Shown: in pieces, positions 51,645 to 59,655 of the stretch
Numbering within the stretch: position 1 is the stretch's first letter
Layout: every line of letters begins with the position of its first letter
From: Thermoleophilia bacterium
GTDB lineage: Bacteria; Actinomycetota; Thermoleophilia; Gaiellales; Gaiellaceae
Assembly (NCBI GenBank): GCA_025928515.1
Contig: JAICJI010000003.1
Location: 1-64,000 of the forward strand
Length of the DNA: 64,000 nucleotides
Direction: 5' to 3'
Made by a program: the position numbers and the translations under genes
Notes under the pieces: generated by a model
What the model saw: the letters and a program-made list of their open reading frames with translations, nothing else
What the model was told of the DNA's origin: nothing
The model's database searches: none

Positions 51645-52004
51645 ATGGCCGTCCGGACGATGAACCCGGTCCACGTCGCAGGCACCTGCGCGGTCGCCGC
51701 CACCGCCGAGATCGTCGGCGCGAAGTGGACGGCACTGCTCGTGCACGACCTCTCCGAAGGCCCCCGCCGCTTCTCGGAGCTCGAGCGCTCGTGCCAGGGG
51801 ATCAGCCCGCGCACGCTCGCCGAGCGGCTCCGCGCCCTCGAAGCCGAGGGAATCCTCCAGCGCCAGAGCTACCCCGAGACGCCGCCGCGGGTCGAGTACT
51901 CGCTCACGGCGAAGGGGCAGTCGCTGCTCCCGATCATCGACGCCATGCGCGAGTTCGGGCACGACTGGCTCCCCTGCGGGCGCCCGCACCCGCACGCGCT
52001 CTAG
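51645..52004 (+). CDS. HxlR-family transcriptional regulator
   Basis: A 119-residue winged-helix regulator. The family core reads AEIVGAKWTALLVHDLSEGPRRFSELERSCQGISPRTLAERLRALE in part, with a single Cys near the N-terminus (AGTCAVA), which in some members senses reactive carbonyls or oxidants. C-terminal wing: VEYSLTAKGQSLLPI. ATG at 51645 has a TACAAT box 7 bases upstream and no ribosome site, so it may be leaderless. Its 3' end overlaps the convergent peptidase by 4 bases. Confidence 0.9.
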   Translation: MAVRTMNPVHVAGTCAVAATAEIVGAKWTALLVHDLSEGPRRFSELERSCQGISPRTLAERLRALEAEGILQRQSYPETPPRVEYSLTAKGQSLLPIIDAMREFGHDWLPCGRPHPHAL

Positions 52005-53326
52005 CTCAAGCGGCCGAGCGCGGTGAAAAGTGCCGCGACCGTGTCGATCCCGGCCGCGAAGTACTCGACGAGGAAGCGCTCGTTCGGCGAGTGCACGTTC
52101 GACTCCGGCAGCGCGAAGCCGCTGAGGACCGTGTCGATGCCCTTCTCGGTCAGCGCCGGCATGAGCGGGATCGAGCCGCCCACCCGTGTGAGCAGCGGGC
52201 GCACGCCGAGCGTCTGCTCGAACGCTTCGAGCGCAAGCTGAACGGCAGGCGCGTCCCCTCTGACGAGGCCCGGATTCGCGCCCACGAACTTGATCTCGAG
52301 CTCCGCCCCGGCCGGAGCCGCCTCACGTAGGAGCCGCTCTGCGGCGGCACCGATCGTCTCGACGTCCTGGCCGGGAGCGAGGCGGATCGAGAACTCGGCC
52401 GAGGCAGCGATGCTGAGCGTCGTGTTGCGGATGCCGGGCTTGCCGCCCACGATCCCGTTCACGTCGGCCGACGGCTCCGCCCAGGTGCGGAGGTAGAACT
52501 CCTCGGCGGCCTTCGGGTCGAGCGGCTGCGCACCGGCATCCGAAAGCGATTCGGCGCCCGGGGGCAACGTCGACCATGCCTCGAGCTCCTCCGCCGTCGG
52601 CGCGGCGATGCCCTGACGCAGCGGCTCCGGCAGCAGTCCGTTCGGGCCTGCAAGCACGGCCTGGAGGCAGCCCATCAGGACGTGGATCGCGTTCAGCGCA
52701 GCGCCGCCGTACATCCCGGAGTGGAGGTCGCGCTCGCCCGTCCGTACCTTGACGTCGAGCCCGACAAGGCCGCGGGTCGCGAGCTCGATCGTCGGCACGC
52801 CGCGCCGCAGCATCCCGCCGTCGAAGATCACGGCCGCGTCTGCACCGCGCTCGTCCTGCCCGACCCAGTCGGCGATCGTGTGGCCGCCGATCTCCTCCTC
52901 GCCGTCGCATGCAAAGCGGAGGTTGACGGGCAGCGCGCCCGCCTCGGCGAGCCGCTGGGCCGCCTTGAGGACGAGCCAGAGCTGGCCCTTGTCGTCCGCG
53001 ACGCCACGCGCGTACGCCCACTCGCCGCGGATGTCGAGCTCGAACGGATCGGACTCCCAGAGCTCGAGCGGCGCGGGCGGCTGCACGTCGAAGTGGTTGT
53101 AGACGAGGACGGTCGGCGCGTTGCCGCCGCCGTTCGAAGCGGGGATCTCGCCCAGTGCGAGCTCCTTCTCACCGAACGGGGTCAGCTCGGCGGTGCCACC
53201 GATCCGGCGGATGAACTCGCAGACCCACTCCCCCGCGCGCTTCACGTCCTCCCGGTGGGCCGGGTCGGCGCTCACGCTCGGGATCGCAATCAGCTCCGCC
53301 AGCTCGGCGCGCCAGGCCTCATCCAC
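52001..53326 (-). CDS. M20-family zinc metallopeptidase (dipeptidase)
   Basis: A 441-residue M20/M28-fold exopeptidase. Metal-ligand blocks are VLVYNHFDVQPP (His and Asp), GVADDKGQLWL (bridging Asp), CDGEEEIGG (catalytic Glu and Glu ligand) and GIDTVLSGFALPESNVHSPNE (His near the C-terminus). The plan matches carnosinase-like and PepV-like dipeptidases. ATG-type start at 53326 is followed by DEAWRAELAELIAIPSVS. It overlaps the soxR stop by 8 bases and may share the soxR transcript. Confidence 0.92.
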   Translation of the reverse strand: MDEAWRAELAELIAIPSVSADPAHREDVKRAGEWVCEFIRRIGGTAELTPFGEKELALGEIPASNGGGNAPTVLVYNHFDVQPPAPLELWESDPFELDIRGEWAYARGVADDKGQLWLVLKAAQRLAEAGALPVNLRFACDGEEEIGGHTIADWVGQDERGADAAVIFDGGMLRRGVPTIELATRGLVGLDVKVRTGERDLHSGMYGGAALNAIHVLMGCLQAVLAGPNGLLPEPLRQGIAAPTAEELEAWSTLPPGAESLSDAGAQPLDPKAAEEFYLRTWAEPSADVNGIVGGKPGIRNTTLSIAASAEFSIRLAPGQDVETIGAAAERLLREAAPAGAELEIKFVGANPGLVRGDAPAVQLALEAFEQTLGVRPLLTRVGGSIPLMPALTEKGIDTVLSGFALPESNVHSPNERFLVEYFAAGIDTVAALFTALGRLS

Positions 53327-53768
53327 GAGGAGAGACTCTACGGAGATAGTGCGCGCCTCCGCCGAGCGAACCCGCTTCGTCCTCGGGATTGAGCAGCGCG
53401 CACGTGCGCAGCGAGAGGCAGCCGCAGCCGATGCACGTCGTCAACCGGTCGCGCACGGACTCGAGCGTCGCGATGCGCTCGTCGAGCTCGCGCGCCCAGC
53501 TGCGCGAGAGCCGCTCCCAGTCGCGCTTCGTCGGTGTCTTGCCGGCCGGCAGCTTGTCGAGCGCGTCCCGGATCCGCTCGAGCGGGATGCCCGCCGCCTT
53601 GCCGGCCTGCACGAGCGCGACGCGGCGCAGAGTCACGGACGCGTACCGCCTCTGGTTGCCGTCGGTGCGCCACGCCGAGACGAGGCCTTCGCGCTCGTAG
53701 AAGCGAAGCGCCGACTGCGAGACGCCGCTGCGCGTCGAGAGCTCGCCGATGGTGAGTTCTCTTGCCAT
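53319..53768 (-). CDS. soxR: redox-sensing transcriptional activator SoxR
   Basis: A 149-residue MerR-family activator. The HTH is ELTIGELSTRSGVSQSALRFYEREGL (about 4-29). The [2Fe-2S] cluster ligands are Cys112, Cys115, Cys117 and Cys123 (C-x2-C-x-C-x5-C), diagnostic of SoxR, which senses redox-cycling compounds. The start ATG at 53768 faces the transketolase genes; a 19-base-spaced promoter lies in the 37-base gap. In actinobacteria SoxR acts directly on target genes without SoxS, fitting control of the divergent transketolase. Confidence 0.95.
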   Translation of the reverse strand: MARELTIGELSTRSGVSQSALRFYEREGLVSAWRTDGNQRRYASVTLRRVALVQAGKAAGIPLERIRDALDKLPAGKTPTKRDWERLSRSWARELDERIATLESVRDRLTTCIGCGCLSLRTCALLNPEDEAGSLGGGAHYLRRVSPRG

Positions 53769-53799
53769 TTGACTTAAACCATAGTTGAGGTTCTACGGT
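53769..53799 (+). promoter_or_regulatory. SoxR-type promoter with 19-bp spacer
   Basis: TTGACT (53769-53774) and TACGGT (53794-53799) are 19 bases apart, the over-long spacing that MerR-family activators such as SoxR compensate by DNA distortion. Inside the spacer CTTAAACCATAGTTGAGG (53773-53790) is an imperfect 18-base dyad (6 of 9 pairs) resembling the SoxR box CCTCAA...TTGAGG. Transcription would begin at about 53806, the transketolase ATG. Confidence 0.7.
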
Positions 53800-53805
53800 G
53801 TAGTC

Positions 53806-54450
53806 ATGGCAATAACGACGACACCCGGCTACGACGCTTTGCCGGCGCTGATCACACGGCTGACCGGCGACGAGAAGCACGATCGGAGCTCGTTCTCGAC
53901 CCTCGACGTGCTGTGGGTTCTCTACGACCGCGTCCTCGGCGAGGAGGATCGCTTCGTCCTCTCCAAGGGTCACGGCCCCACCGCGTATTACGCAGTGCTC
54001 GCCGCGAAAGGACTGATCCCGACGGAGCTGCTCGACGGGTTCGGCGACTTCGAGTCGCCGCTCGGACACCATCCCGACCGCGTCCTCGTGCCGGGCGTCG
54101 AGTTCTCGAGCGGCTCGCTCGGCCACGGGCTCGCGGTGGCGACGGGACGCGCCCTGACAGGCCGCCGCGTGTACTGCCTCGTAGGAGACGCCGAGCTCGA
54201 GGAGGGCTCGAACTGGGAGGCAGTGCAGTACGCCGGGCGGATCGGCCTCGCGTCGCTGACGGCGATCGTGATCGACAACGACTCCTCCTCGCACGGCTGG
54301 CAGGAAGGGGTCGAGCGCCGCCTCATGCTCGAGGGCTGGGTCGCGAGACGGGTCGACGGACGCGACCACGAGCAGCTCGCCGCGGCACTCGCGCCCGACG
54401 CCGACGGAACGCGGCCGCGGGTAATCGTCGCCGAGGTGGAGCCGAGATGA
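53806..54450 (+). CDS. transketolase, N-terminal subunit
   Basis: A 214-residue thiamine-pyrophosphate-binding half of a split transketolase, which shifts two-carbon units between sugar phosphates in the pentose phosphate pathway. Features: FVLSKGHGPTAYYAVLA (active-site His), GSLGHGLAVATGRAL and GDAELEEGSNWEA (TPP-Mg site, GDG-like). Ends near the linker, without the pyrimidine-binding domain. The likely promoter ends 7 bases upstream, so the mRNA may be leaderless. Its stop overlaps the C-terminal subunit start by 4 bases. Confidence 0.92.
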   Translation: MAITTTPGYDALPALITRLTGDEKHDRSSFSTLDVLWVLYDRVLGEEDRFVLSKGHGPTAYYAVLAAKGLIPTELLDGFGDFESPLGHHPDRVLVPGVEFSSGSLGHGLAVATGRALTGRRVYCLVGDAELEEGSNWEAVQYAGRIGLASLTAIVIDNDSSSHGWQEGVERRLMLEGWVARRVDGRDHEQLAAALAPDADGTRPRVIVAEVEPR

Positions 54451-55322
54451 CGTCGATGCGGCAGCGCTTCTACGAGATCGCGCGCGAGGCACTCGACGAG
54501 GACGAGCGAGTCGCGGTCGTCACGGCCCAAATCGGCACCGACTCGGTGGGCGAGCACCCGCGCCACTTCGACGTCGGCATCCGCGAGCAGCTGATGATCG
54601 GCGTCGCCGCCGGGCTCGCGGCCGAGGGCTACCGACCCGTCGCACACTCCTACACGCCGTTCCTCGTCGAGCGGCCGTACGAGATGCTCAAGCTCGACCT
54701 CGGCCACAACGACCTCGGCGCCGTGCTCGTCAGCATCGGCGCGTCCTACGACGCCGCGCGCGAGGGGCGCACGCACCAGGCGCCCGAGGATGTCGCGCTC
54801 GTTGCGGCACTTCCCGGCTGGACGATCCACGTGCCGGGACATGTCGACGAGGTCGACGTGCTCCTCCGGCACGCGCTCGCCGACGACGGCCGCGTCTACA
54901 TCCGGCTCAGTGAGGAGACGAACCACGCCCGCGTCGACGGCGGCGGCTTCACTGTTTTGCGACGCGGCTCGCCCGGCTCGGCGCTCGTCCTTGCCGTCGG
55001 CCCCACGCTCGGCCCGGTGCTCGAGGCGACCGTCGAGCGCGACGCAACCGTCGCGTACCTGGCGACGGTGCGCCCGTTCCCGCACGGCGAGCTGCGCGAC
55101 GCGCTCGGGAGCGGGAGCGACGTCGTCCTCGCCGAGCCGTATCTCGCCGGCACCTCGTCGGCGGAAGTAGCCGTCGCGCTCCAGGACCGCCCTCACCGGC
55201 TGCTCGCGCTCGGCGTCCCGAATGCCGAGCTCCGCCGCTACGGAACCGGGCCGGAGCACCGGGCCGCGCACGGGCTCGACGCGGCCGGGATCGCACGCTC
55301 GCTCGACAGCTTCCTCTCGTAA
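54447..55322 (+). CDS. transketolase, C-terminal subunit
   Basis: A 291-residue pyrimidine-binding and C-terminal half of the split transketolase. FDVGIREQLMIGVAAGLA holds the catalytic Glu that activates the TPP imino-pyrimidine; THQAPEDVALVAALPG and VYIRLSEETN are the family blocks, and the C-terminal transketolase domain follows (VLAEPYLAGTSSAEVA). ATG overlaps the N-terminal subunit stop by 4 bases, so the two halves are made together, probably under SoxR control. Together they resemble TktA split enzymes seen in many actinobacteria and archaea. Confidence 0.92.
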   Translation: MTSMRQRFYEIAREALDEDERVAVVTAQIGTDSVGEHPRHFDVGIREQLMIGVAAGLAAEGYRPVAHSYTPFLVERPYEMLKLDLGHNDLGAVLVSIGASYDAAREGRTHQAPEDVALVAALPGWTIHVPGHVDEVDVLLRHALADDGRVYIRLSEETNHARVDGGGFTVLRRGSPGSALVLAVGPTLGPVLEATVERDATVAYLATVRPFPHGELRDALGSGSDVVLAEPYLAGTSSAEVAVALQDRPHRLLALGVPNAELRRYGTGPEHRAAHGLDAAGIARSLDSFLS

Positions 55323-55343
55323 CCTTCGGCCATCGGCGCCTTC

Positions 55344-55568
55344 TTGAAGCGGACAGTCCGCGCGGTGAAGATCGTCGCGCAGCACGGCGACATCCCGCGA
55401 CCGCTTCGCTGGCTTGCCGCCGTCGGGCTGCTCCCGGTGCCGGGGCCGTTCGACGAAGCCTTGCTTCTCCTCGTCGCCGCGATCCTGTTCGTGTTCTACC
55501 GGCCCCAGCTGCGCGACGCGTGGCAGCAGAGCTCACGCGAAGTCGTCGGCGAAGTCCCAGCCCCGTAG
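55344..55568 (+). CDS. small membrane protein
   Basis: A 74-residue protein with a basic N-terminus (KRTVRAVKIVAQHGD), the motif IPRPLRWLAAVGLLPVPGPFDE and one hydrophobic helix (ALLLLVAAILFVFYR). The PGPFDE/helix pattern recalls small actinobacterial YkvA-like proteins, a weak resemblance. TTG start at 55344. Its 3' end overlaps the convergent pyridoxamine-oxidase-like gene by 36 bases. Confidence 0.55.
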   Translation: MKRTVRAVKIVAQHGDIPRPLRWLAAVGLLPVPGPFDEALLLLVAAILFVFYRPQLRDAWQQSSREVVGEVPAP

Positions 55569-55955
55569 CTCCGTCGGCTCGAGACGTACGAGCACGCTGC
55601 CGTCTCCGGCGGTCTCCGCATACGCCGGCCCGTCGTCGGGGCCGAGATAGCGAACCGCCATCGAGGCGATTGCCTCCGTCGCCCCGTCAAAGGCGAGACG
55701 CGCCTGACCGCGGGCTTCGAGCCCCCGGTACGGAGGCTCGTGGTCGTAGACGAGGACGCTCATCCGCGGATCGCGGCGCAGGTGCCGGAGCTTGACGTCG
55801 TTCGGGCCGATGGCCACGTCGAAGCCGTTGTCATGCCAGCGATGCCAGACCGGCGAGAGGAGGACGCTCCCGTCGGCGCGGTACGTGGCCATGACGGCGA
55901 CGAGCGGCAAGCCAAGCAGGTCGCCGAGCTCGGCCGGGCCGAGGTCCCTGCGCAT
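55533..55955 (-). CDS. PPOX-class F420/FMN-dependent enzyme
   Basis: A 140-residue split-barrel flavin-type protein of the pyridoxamine 5'-phosphate oxidase superfamily. VAVMATYRADGSVLLSPVWHRWHDNGF is the typical opening and KLRHLRRDPRMSVLVYD the typical middle; ARGQARLAF follows. In actinobacteria this group mostly uses coenzyme F420 and reduces unsaturated substrates, or binds heme; specific role unknown. ATG at 55955, 21 bases from the end of the sigma factor gene. Confidence 0.87.
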   Translation of the reverse strand: MRRDLGPAELGDLLGLPLVAVMATYRADGSVLLSPVWHRWHDNGFDVAIGPNDVKLRHLRRDPRMSVLVYDHEPPYRGLEARGQARLAFDGATEAIASMAVRYLGPDDGPAYAETAGDGSVLVRLEPTELRGWDFADDFA

Positions 55956-55975
55956 CGGGCGAGTCTACGCCGGAT

Positions 55976-57073
55976 CTACGCGACGTCTCTGAGCGAGTCC
56001 GTCACCGCGAGCGCGCGCAGCTTCTTCAGGCTCTGGTTCTCGATCTGGCGGATCCGCTCGCGCGTCACGTTGAACGCGCGGCCGACCTCGTCGAGCGTCC
56101 GCGGCTGCTCGCCGTCGAGCCCGTAGCGCAGCTCGAGCACGCGCCGTTCCCGGTGCGACAGCGTGCCGAGAATGTTGCGCAGCAACTCCTGGCGCAGCGT
56201 CGTGTCGGCGGCCTCGTCGGGCAGCGGGGCGTTCTCGTCGGTGAGGAAGTGGCCGAACTCCGACTCCTCCTCGTCGCCCACCGGCTTCTCGAGCGAGACG
56301 GGCGCCTGCGAGGTGCGGAGGATCTGCTCGACCTCGTCGAGCGGGAGGTCGACGTCGGTCGCGATCTCGATCGGGGAGGGCTCGCGGCAGAGCTCACCGC
56401 GCAGCTTGCGCTCCGAGCGAACGATCTTGTTCAGCTTCTCGACCACGTGGACGGGCATCCGGATCGTGCGGCCCTTGTCCGCGAGTGCGCGGGCGACCGC
56501 CTGCCGGATCCACCAAGTCGCGTAGGTCGAGAACTTGTAGCCCTTGCGCCAGTCGAACTTCTCGGCGGCGCGCACGAGGCCGATCGTCCCCTCCTGGATC
56601 AGGTCGAGGAACGGGAGGCCCTGGTTGCGGTAGCGCTTTGCGATCGAGACGACGAGCCGGAGGTTCGCCTCCACCATCTCCTGCTTCGCGCGATGGTCGC
56701 CGCGCTCGATCCGCTTCGCGAGCTCGACCTCCTCCGCCGCGGTCAGGAGCTCGACCTTGCCGATGTCCTTCAGGAACAGCTGCAGCGCATCGGTCGAGAC
56801 TTCGCGCGCGGTCTCGTCGAGCCGCGCCGGCTCCGGCTTCGCCTCTGGTTCGGCCGGCTCACCGTCGACGATCTCGACCTGCAGCTCCTCGAGAGCGCGG
56901 TATACGTCCTCGAGCTGGGCGGGCTCGAGGTCGAGCTCGTCGAGCGAAAGTGCGATCTCCTCTGCGCTGATGCGCCCGGCGGCCTGTGCGGCCTCGAGCA
57001 TGGTCCGTGCTTCGTACGTCTCGAGAACGTCTGTTGTCGACGTCCCCTCAGAAACTGCGGCTGTCGCGGCCAT
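55976..57073 (-). CDS. RpoD/SigA-type RNA polymerase sigma factor
   Basis: A 365-residue sigma70 factor. Region 1.2 ([18 protein letters not shown]), region 2 ([36 protein letters not shown]), region 3 and region 4 ([23 protein letters not shown]) are all present, as in primary-type sigma factors, though no full region 1.1 is seen. Start at ATG 57073 with GGGAGGGGGA directly upstream; an in-frame extension to 57127 is unlikely. It could be the principal sigma factor or a close SigB-like copy; the window cannot decide. Confidence 0.92.
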   Translation of the reverse strand: MAATAAVSEGTSTTDVLETYEARTMLEAAQAAGRISAEEIALSLDELDLEPAQLEDVYRALEELQVEIVDGEPAEPEAKPEPARLDETAREVSTDALQLFLKDIGKVELLTAAEEVELAKRIERGDHRAKQEMVEANLRLVVSIAKRYRNQGLPFLDLIQEGTIGLVRAAEKFDWRKGYKFSTYATWWIRQAVARALADKGRTIRMPVHVVEKLNKIVRSERKLRGELCREPSPIEIATDVDLPLDEVEQILRTSQAPVSLEKPVGDEEESEFGHFLTDENAPLPDEAADTTLRQELLRNILGTLSHRERRVLELRYGLDGEQPRTLDEVGRAFNVTRERIRQIENQSLKKLRALAVTDSLRDVA

Positions 57074-57150
57074 GTCCCCCTCCCTCGCGATGCCGGAGGA
57101 TGCCATGCGCGGAGCTACAACCGCCATAGGCCGTTCGGCTCATATTTCCT

Positions 57151-58164
57151 TTACTTAGACCTAGTGCCAGGCAGATGCGCAAGCAATGCTTTCGCGTCTT
57201 GCGAGTAAGAAGAGCCCGGCTGGTCGGCGGCCGCGAGCCTGAGCTGTGGCAGCGCCTTCTTGGGGTCGCCGTTCCAGAGCAGCAGCAGACCGAGTTCGAG
57301 GCGCACGACAGACGACCTCGGGAAGACGCCCGTCAGCGGACCGAGGCGGCCGAACGCCTTCGCCGGATCGGCCTTCGTAAAGGCGCCGACGGCCGCGGCG
57401 GTTCGCGCTGCCGGGTCGTGAGGCGACAACTTCGCGGCTGCCGCGAACTGACGCTCGGCGGAGATCGGCCGCTGGAGGTTGGTCCACAGCGCGAGCCCAT
57501 AGAGGAGCTTCGCTCGCGCCGACGGCTTCGCGGCGCCCTTTGCGAGGGCTGCGAGCTCCGCGGCCGCCGGCAGCTTCTGGATCGCGCGCGGAGGCTGGAC
57601 GTCGAGGAGTAGGTACGGCAGCCCCGGGAGCTTCAGGGTCGGGTGCAGGAGATCCTCCGCCTTGACGCCGTACGGCGAGTCGGCAGCAACCCTCGCCGTC
57701 TTCTCCCAAGTGCCAACAGCGTCCGCGTTGTGACCCGCCCAGAACTCGGCGAAACCGAGATGGAGCAGCACGACGCCGCTCGACGGATATGACTTCGCGA
57801 GCTGTTCGACGGTCGCGAGCCCGCCCTGGTTCCACGCTGCGAAGGCCGAACCGATGCGTGCCTCCGGCGACTGGTACCGGCGGAAGATCGCCGCCGCCTG
57901 CGCGACGTGCTTGCCGTTGTAGAGCTGTTGCGCGCGCGCGAGGGCCTGCGCCTCAGCACTCGCGTCGACGCCGAAATCGAGTCTCAGCGGCGGATACCCC
58001 GGTTGCGGCGTCACCACCGCACCCTTGACGGTCGTCGTCTCGCCGCGAGTCTGCAGCAGCGTCACCCCGATCACGGCTCCCGCGGCCGCGAGCGCGGCCA
58101 GCACGACGACGAGGACGACGCGCCGGCTCCGAGCCGCCGCCGGCGGGCGTGCTGCTGTGGCCAC
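57151..58164 (-). CDS. membrane-anchored TPR-like protein
   Basis: A 337-residue protein. A basic start (RPPAAARSRR) precedes a membrane segment (VVLVVVLAALAAAGAVIGVTLL, about 16-37), with an external alpha-helical domain of tetratricopeptide-like pattern: LYNGKHVAQAAAIFRRYQS, GFAEFWAGHNADAVGTWEK, RQFAAAAKLSPHDP, LLLWNGDPKKALPQLRLA. Such proteins are structural scaffolds of unknown partners. ATG at 58164, 46 bases from the divergent cysteine operon. Confidence 0.72.
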   Translation of the reverse strand: MATAARPPAAARSRRVVLVVVLAALAAAGAVIGVTLLQTRGETTTVKGAVVTPQPGYPPLRLDFGVDASAEAQALARAQQLYNGKHVAQAAAIFRRYQSPEARIGSAFAAWNQGGLATVEQLAKSYPSSGVVLLHLGFAEFWAGHNADAVGTWEKTARVAADSPYGVKAEDLLHPTLKLPGLPYLLLDVQPPRAIQKLPAAAELAALAKGAAKPSARAKLLYGLALWTNLQRPISAERQFAAAAKLSPHDPAARTAAAVGAFTKADPAKAFGRLGPLTGVFPRSSVVRLELGLLLLWNGDPKKALPQLRLAAADQPGSSYSQDAKALLAHLPGTRSK

Positions 58165-58210
58165 GAATTCGAGCGTAGCCGTGAACGGGGTCGCTACATT
58201 TCCGAAAGCG

Positions 58211-59386
58211 ATGCCGAACTACCGCGAACTTCTGCAGCAGGTCAAGTCGGAGATCGACGAGCTCGACGTCACGCAGGCGCGCGACGTGCTCGCCGCCGAC
58301 GACCGTCCGCTCCTGCTCGACGTGCGCGAGCTCGACGAGTGGACCGAGGGACGCATCCCGGGCGCGCTCCACATCCCCCGCGGCAACCTCGAGTCGCGCA
58401 TCGAACAGGCGGCTCCCGATCGCGCGCAGCCGATCCTCGTCTACTGCGCCGCCGGCAACCGCTCGGCCTTCGCCACGAAATCGCTCGAGGAGCTCGGCTA
58501 CGAGAACGTCTCCTCGCTCGCCGGCGGCTACACCGACTGGAAGCGCAGCGGCTTCCCGACCGAGCTGCCGCGCACGCTCGACGGCGAGAAGCGCCAGCGC
58601 TACAGCCGGCACACCCTCATTCCCGAGGTCGGCGAGGCAGGACAGCTCAGGCTGCTCGACTCGCGCGTGCTGCTGCTCGGCGCGGGCGGGCTCGGCTCGC
58701 CGGCGGCGCTCTACCTCGCAGCGGCCGGCGTCGGACGGCTCGGCATCGTCGACGACGACCGCGTCGACGCGTCGAACCTCCAGCGCCAGGTGCTGCACTC
58801 GACGGGACGGCTCGGCGAGTGGAAGGCGGAGTCGGCGAAGCGGACGCTCGAGGAGCTCAACCCCGACGTCGAGGTCGTTCCGTACATCGAGCGGCTCACG
58901 TCGGAGAACGTCGAGCGGATCCTCGCCGACGGCTGGGACGTGATCGTCGATGGCGCCGACAACTTCCCCACGCGCTACCTGATCAACGACGCGGCGGTCT
59001 GGCACGACATCCCGCTCGTGCACGGCTCGATCTACCGCTTCGAGGGGCAGGCGACGGTCTTCAGACCGGGGGACGGGCCTTGCTATCGCTGCCTCTTCCC
59101 GCAGCCGCCGCCTCCGGAGCTCGCCCCGAGCTGCGCCGAGGGCGGCGTGCTCGGCGTCCTGCCGGGCATCGTCGGATCGCTGCAGGCGAGCGAGGCGCTC
59201 AAGCTCTGCCTCGGGATCGGCGAGCCGCTCGTCGGCCGCCTCCTTCTCTTCGACGCGCTCGCGACCGAGTTCAGCGAGGTCCGGCTCCGCCGCGACCCGA
59301 ACTGCCCCGTTTGCGGCGACTCGCCCACCATCACCGAGTACGTCGACTACGTCGAGTTCTGCAGCGGAAGGCCGACGCACGCATGA
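58211..59386 (+). CDS. rhodanese-MoeB fusion: sulfur-carrier adenylyltransferase
   Basis: A 391-residue two-domain enzyme that adenylates and thiolates a sulfur-carrier protein. The N-terminal rhodanese (about 20-115) has active-site Cys in VYCAAGNRS; the E1-like MoeB/ThiF domain (about 130-391) has GAGGLGSPA, DNFPTRYL, zinc Cys pairs CYRCLFP and CPVCG, and the catalytic Cys in PSCAEGGVLG. Mycobacterial MoeZ has the domains in the reverse order. Here the next genes are CysO, CysM and Mec, so it charges CysO with thiocarboxylate for cysteine synthesis. Confidence 0.92.
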   Translation: MPNYRELLQQVKSEIDELDVTQARDVLAADDRPLLLDVRELDEWTEGRIPGALHIPRGNLESRIEQAAPDRAQPILVYCAAGNRSAFATKSLEELGYENVSSLAGGYTDWKRSGFPTELPRTLDGEKRQRYSRHTLIPEVGEAGQLRLLDSRVLLLGAGGLGSPAALYLAAAGVGRLGIVDDDRVDASNLQRQVLHSTGRLGEWKAESAKRTLEELNPDVEVVPYIERLTSENVERILADGWDVIVDGADNFPTRYLINDAAVWHDIPLVHGSIYRFEGQATVFRPGDGPCYRCLFPQPPPPELAPSCAEGGVLGVLPGIVGSLQASEALKLCLGIGEPLVGRLLLFDALATEFSEVRLRRDPNCPVCGDSPTITEYVDYVEFCSGRPTHA

Positions 59387-59655
59387 GCCGCGTCCGGATT
59401 CCACCCCAGCTGCGCACCGAGGTCGGCGGCGCGCGCGAGGTTCCCGCCGAGGGCGGCACCGTGCGCGAGCTGCTCGACGACCTGATGGACCGCTTCCCGG
59501 CACTGCGCCCGCAGCTCGTGGAGCACGACGAGATCGCGCCGTTCGTGAACGTCTACGTCGAGGGAGAGGACGTCCGCACGCTCGACGGGCTCGACACCTC
59601 GGTCGAGCACGGCTCCACGGTGATCCTCCTCCCCGCCATGGCCGGTGGGCTCTAG
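59383..59655 (+). CDS. cysO: CysO-like sulfur-carrier protein (MoaD/ThiS family)
   Basis: A 90-residue ubiquitin-fold carrier. The C-terminus reads PAMAGGL: the diglycine tail (Gly88-Gly89) needed for adenylation and thiocarboxylation is followed by an extra Leu90, so the tail must be trimmed before use. Mycobacterial CysO ends in AGG directly. PFVNVYVEGEDVR is the family's central strand. ATG overlaps the MoeB-like gene stop by 4 bases; the cysM start overlaps its 3' end by 11 bases. Confidence 0.9.
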   Translation: MSRVRIPPQLRTEVGGAREVPAEGGTVRELLDDLMDRFPALRPQLVEHDEIAPFVNVYVEGEDVRTLDGLDTSVEHGSTVILLPAMAGGL

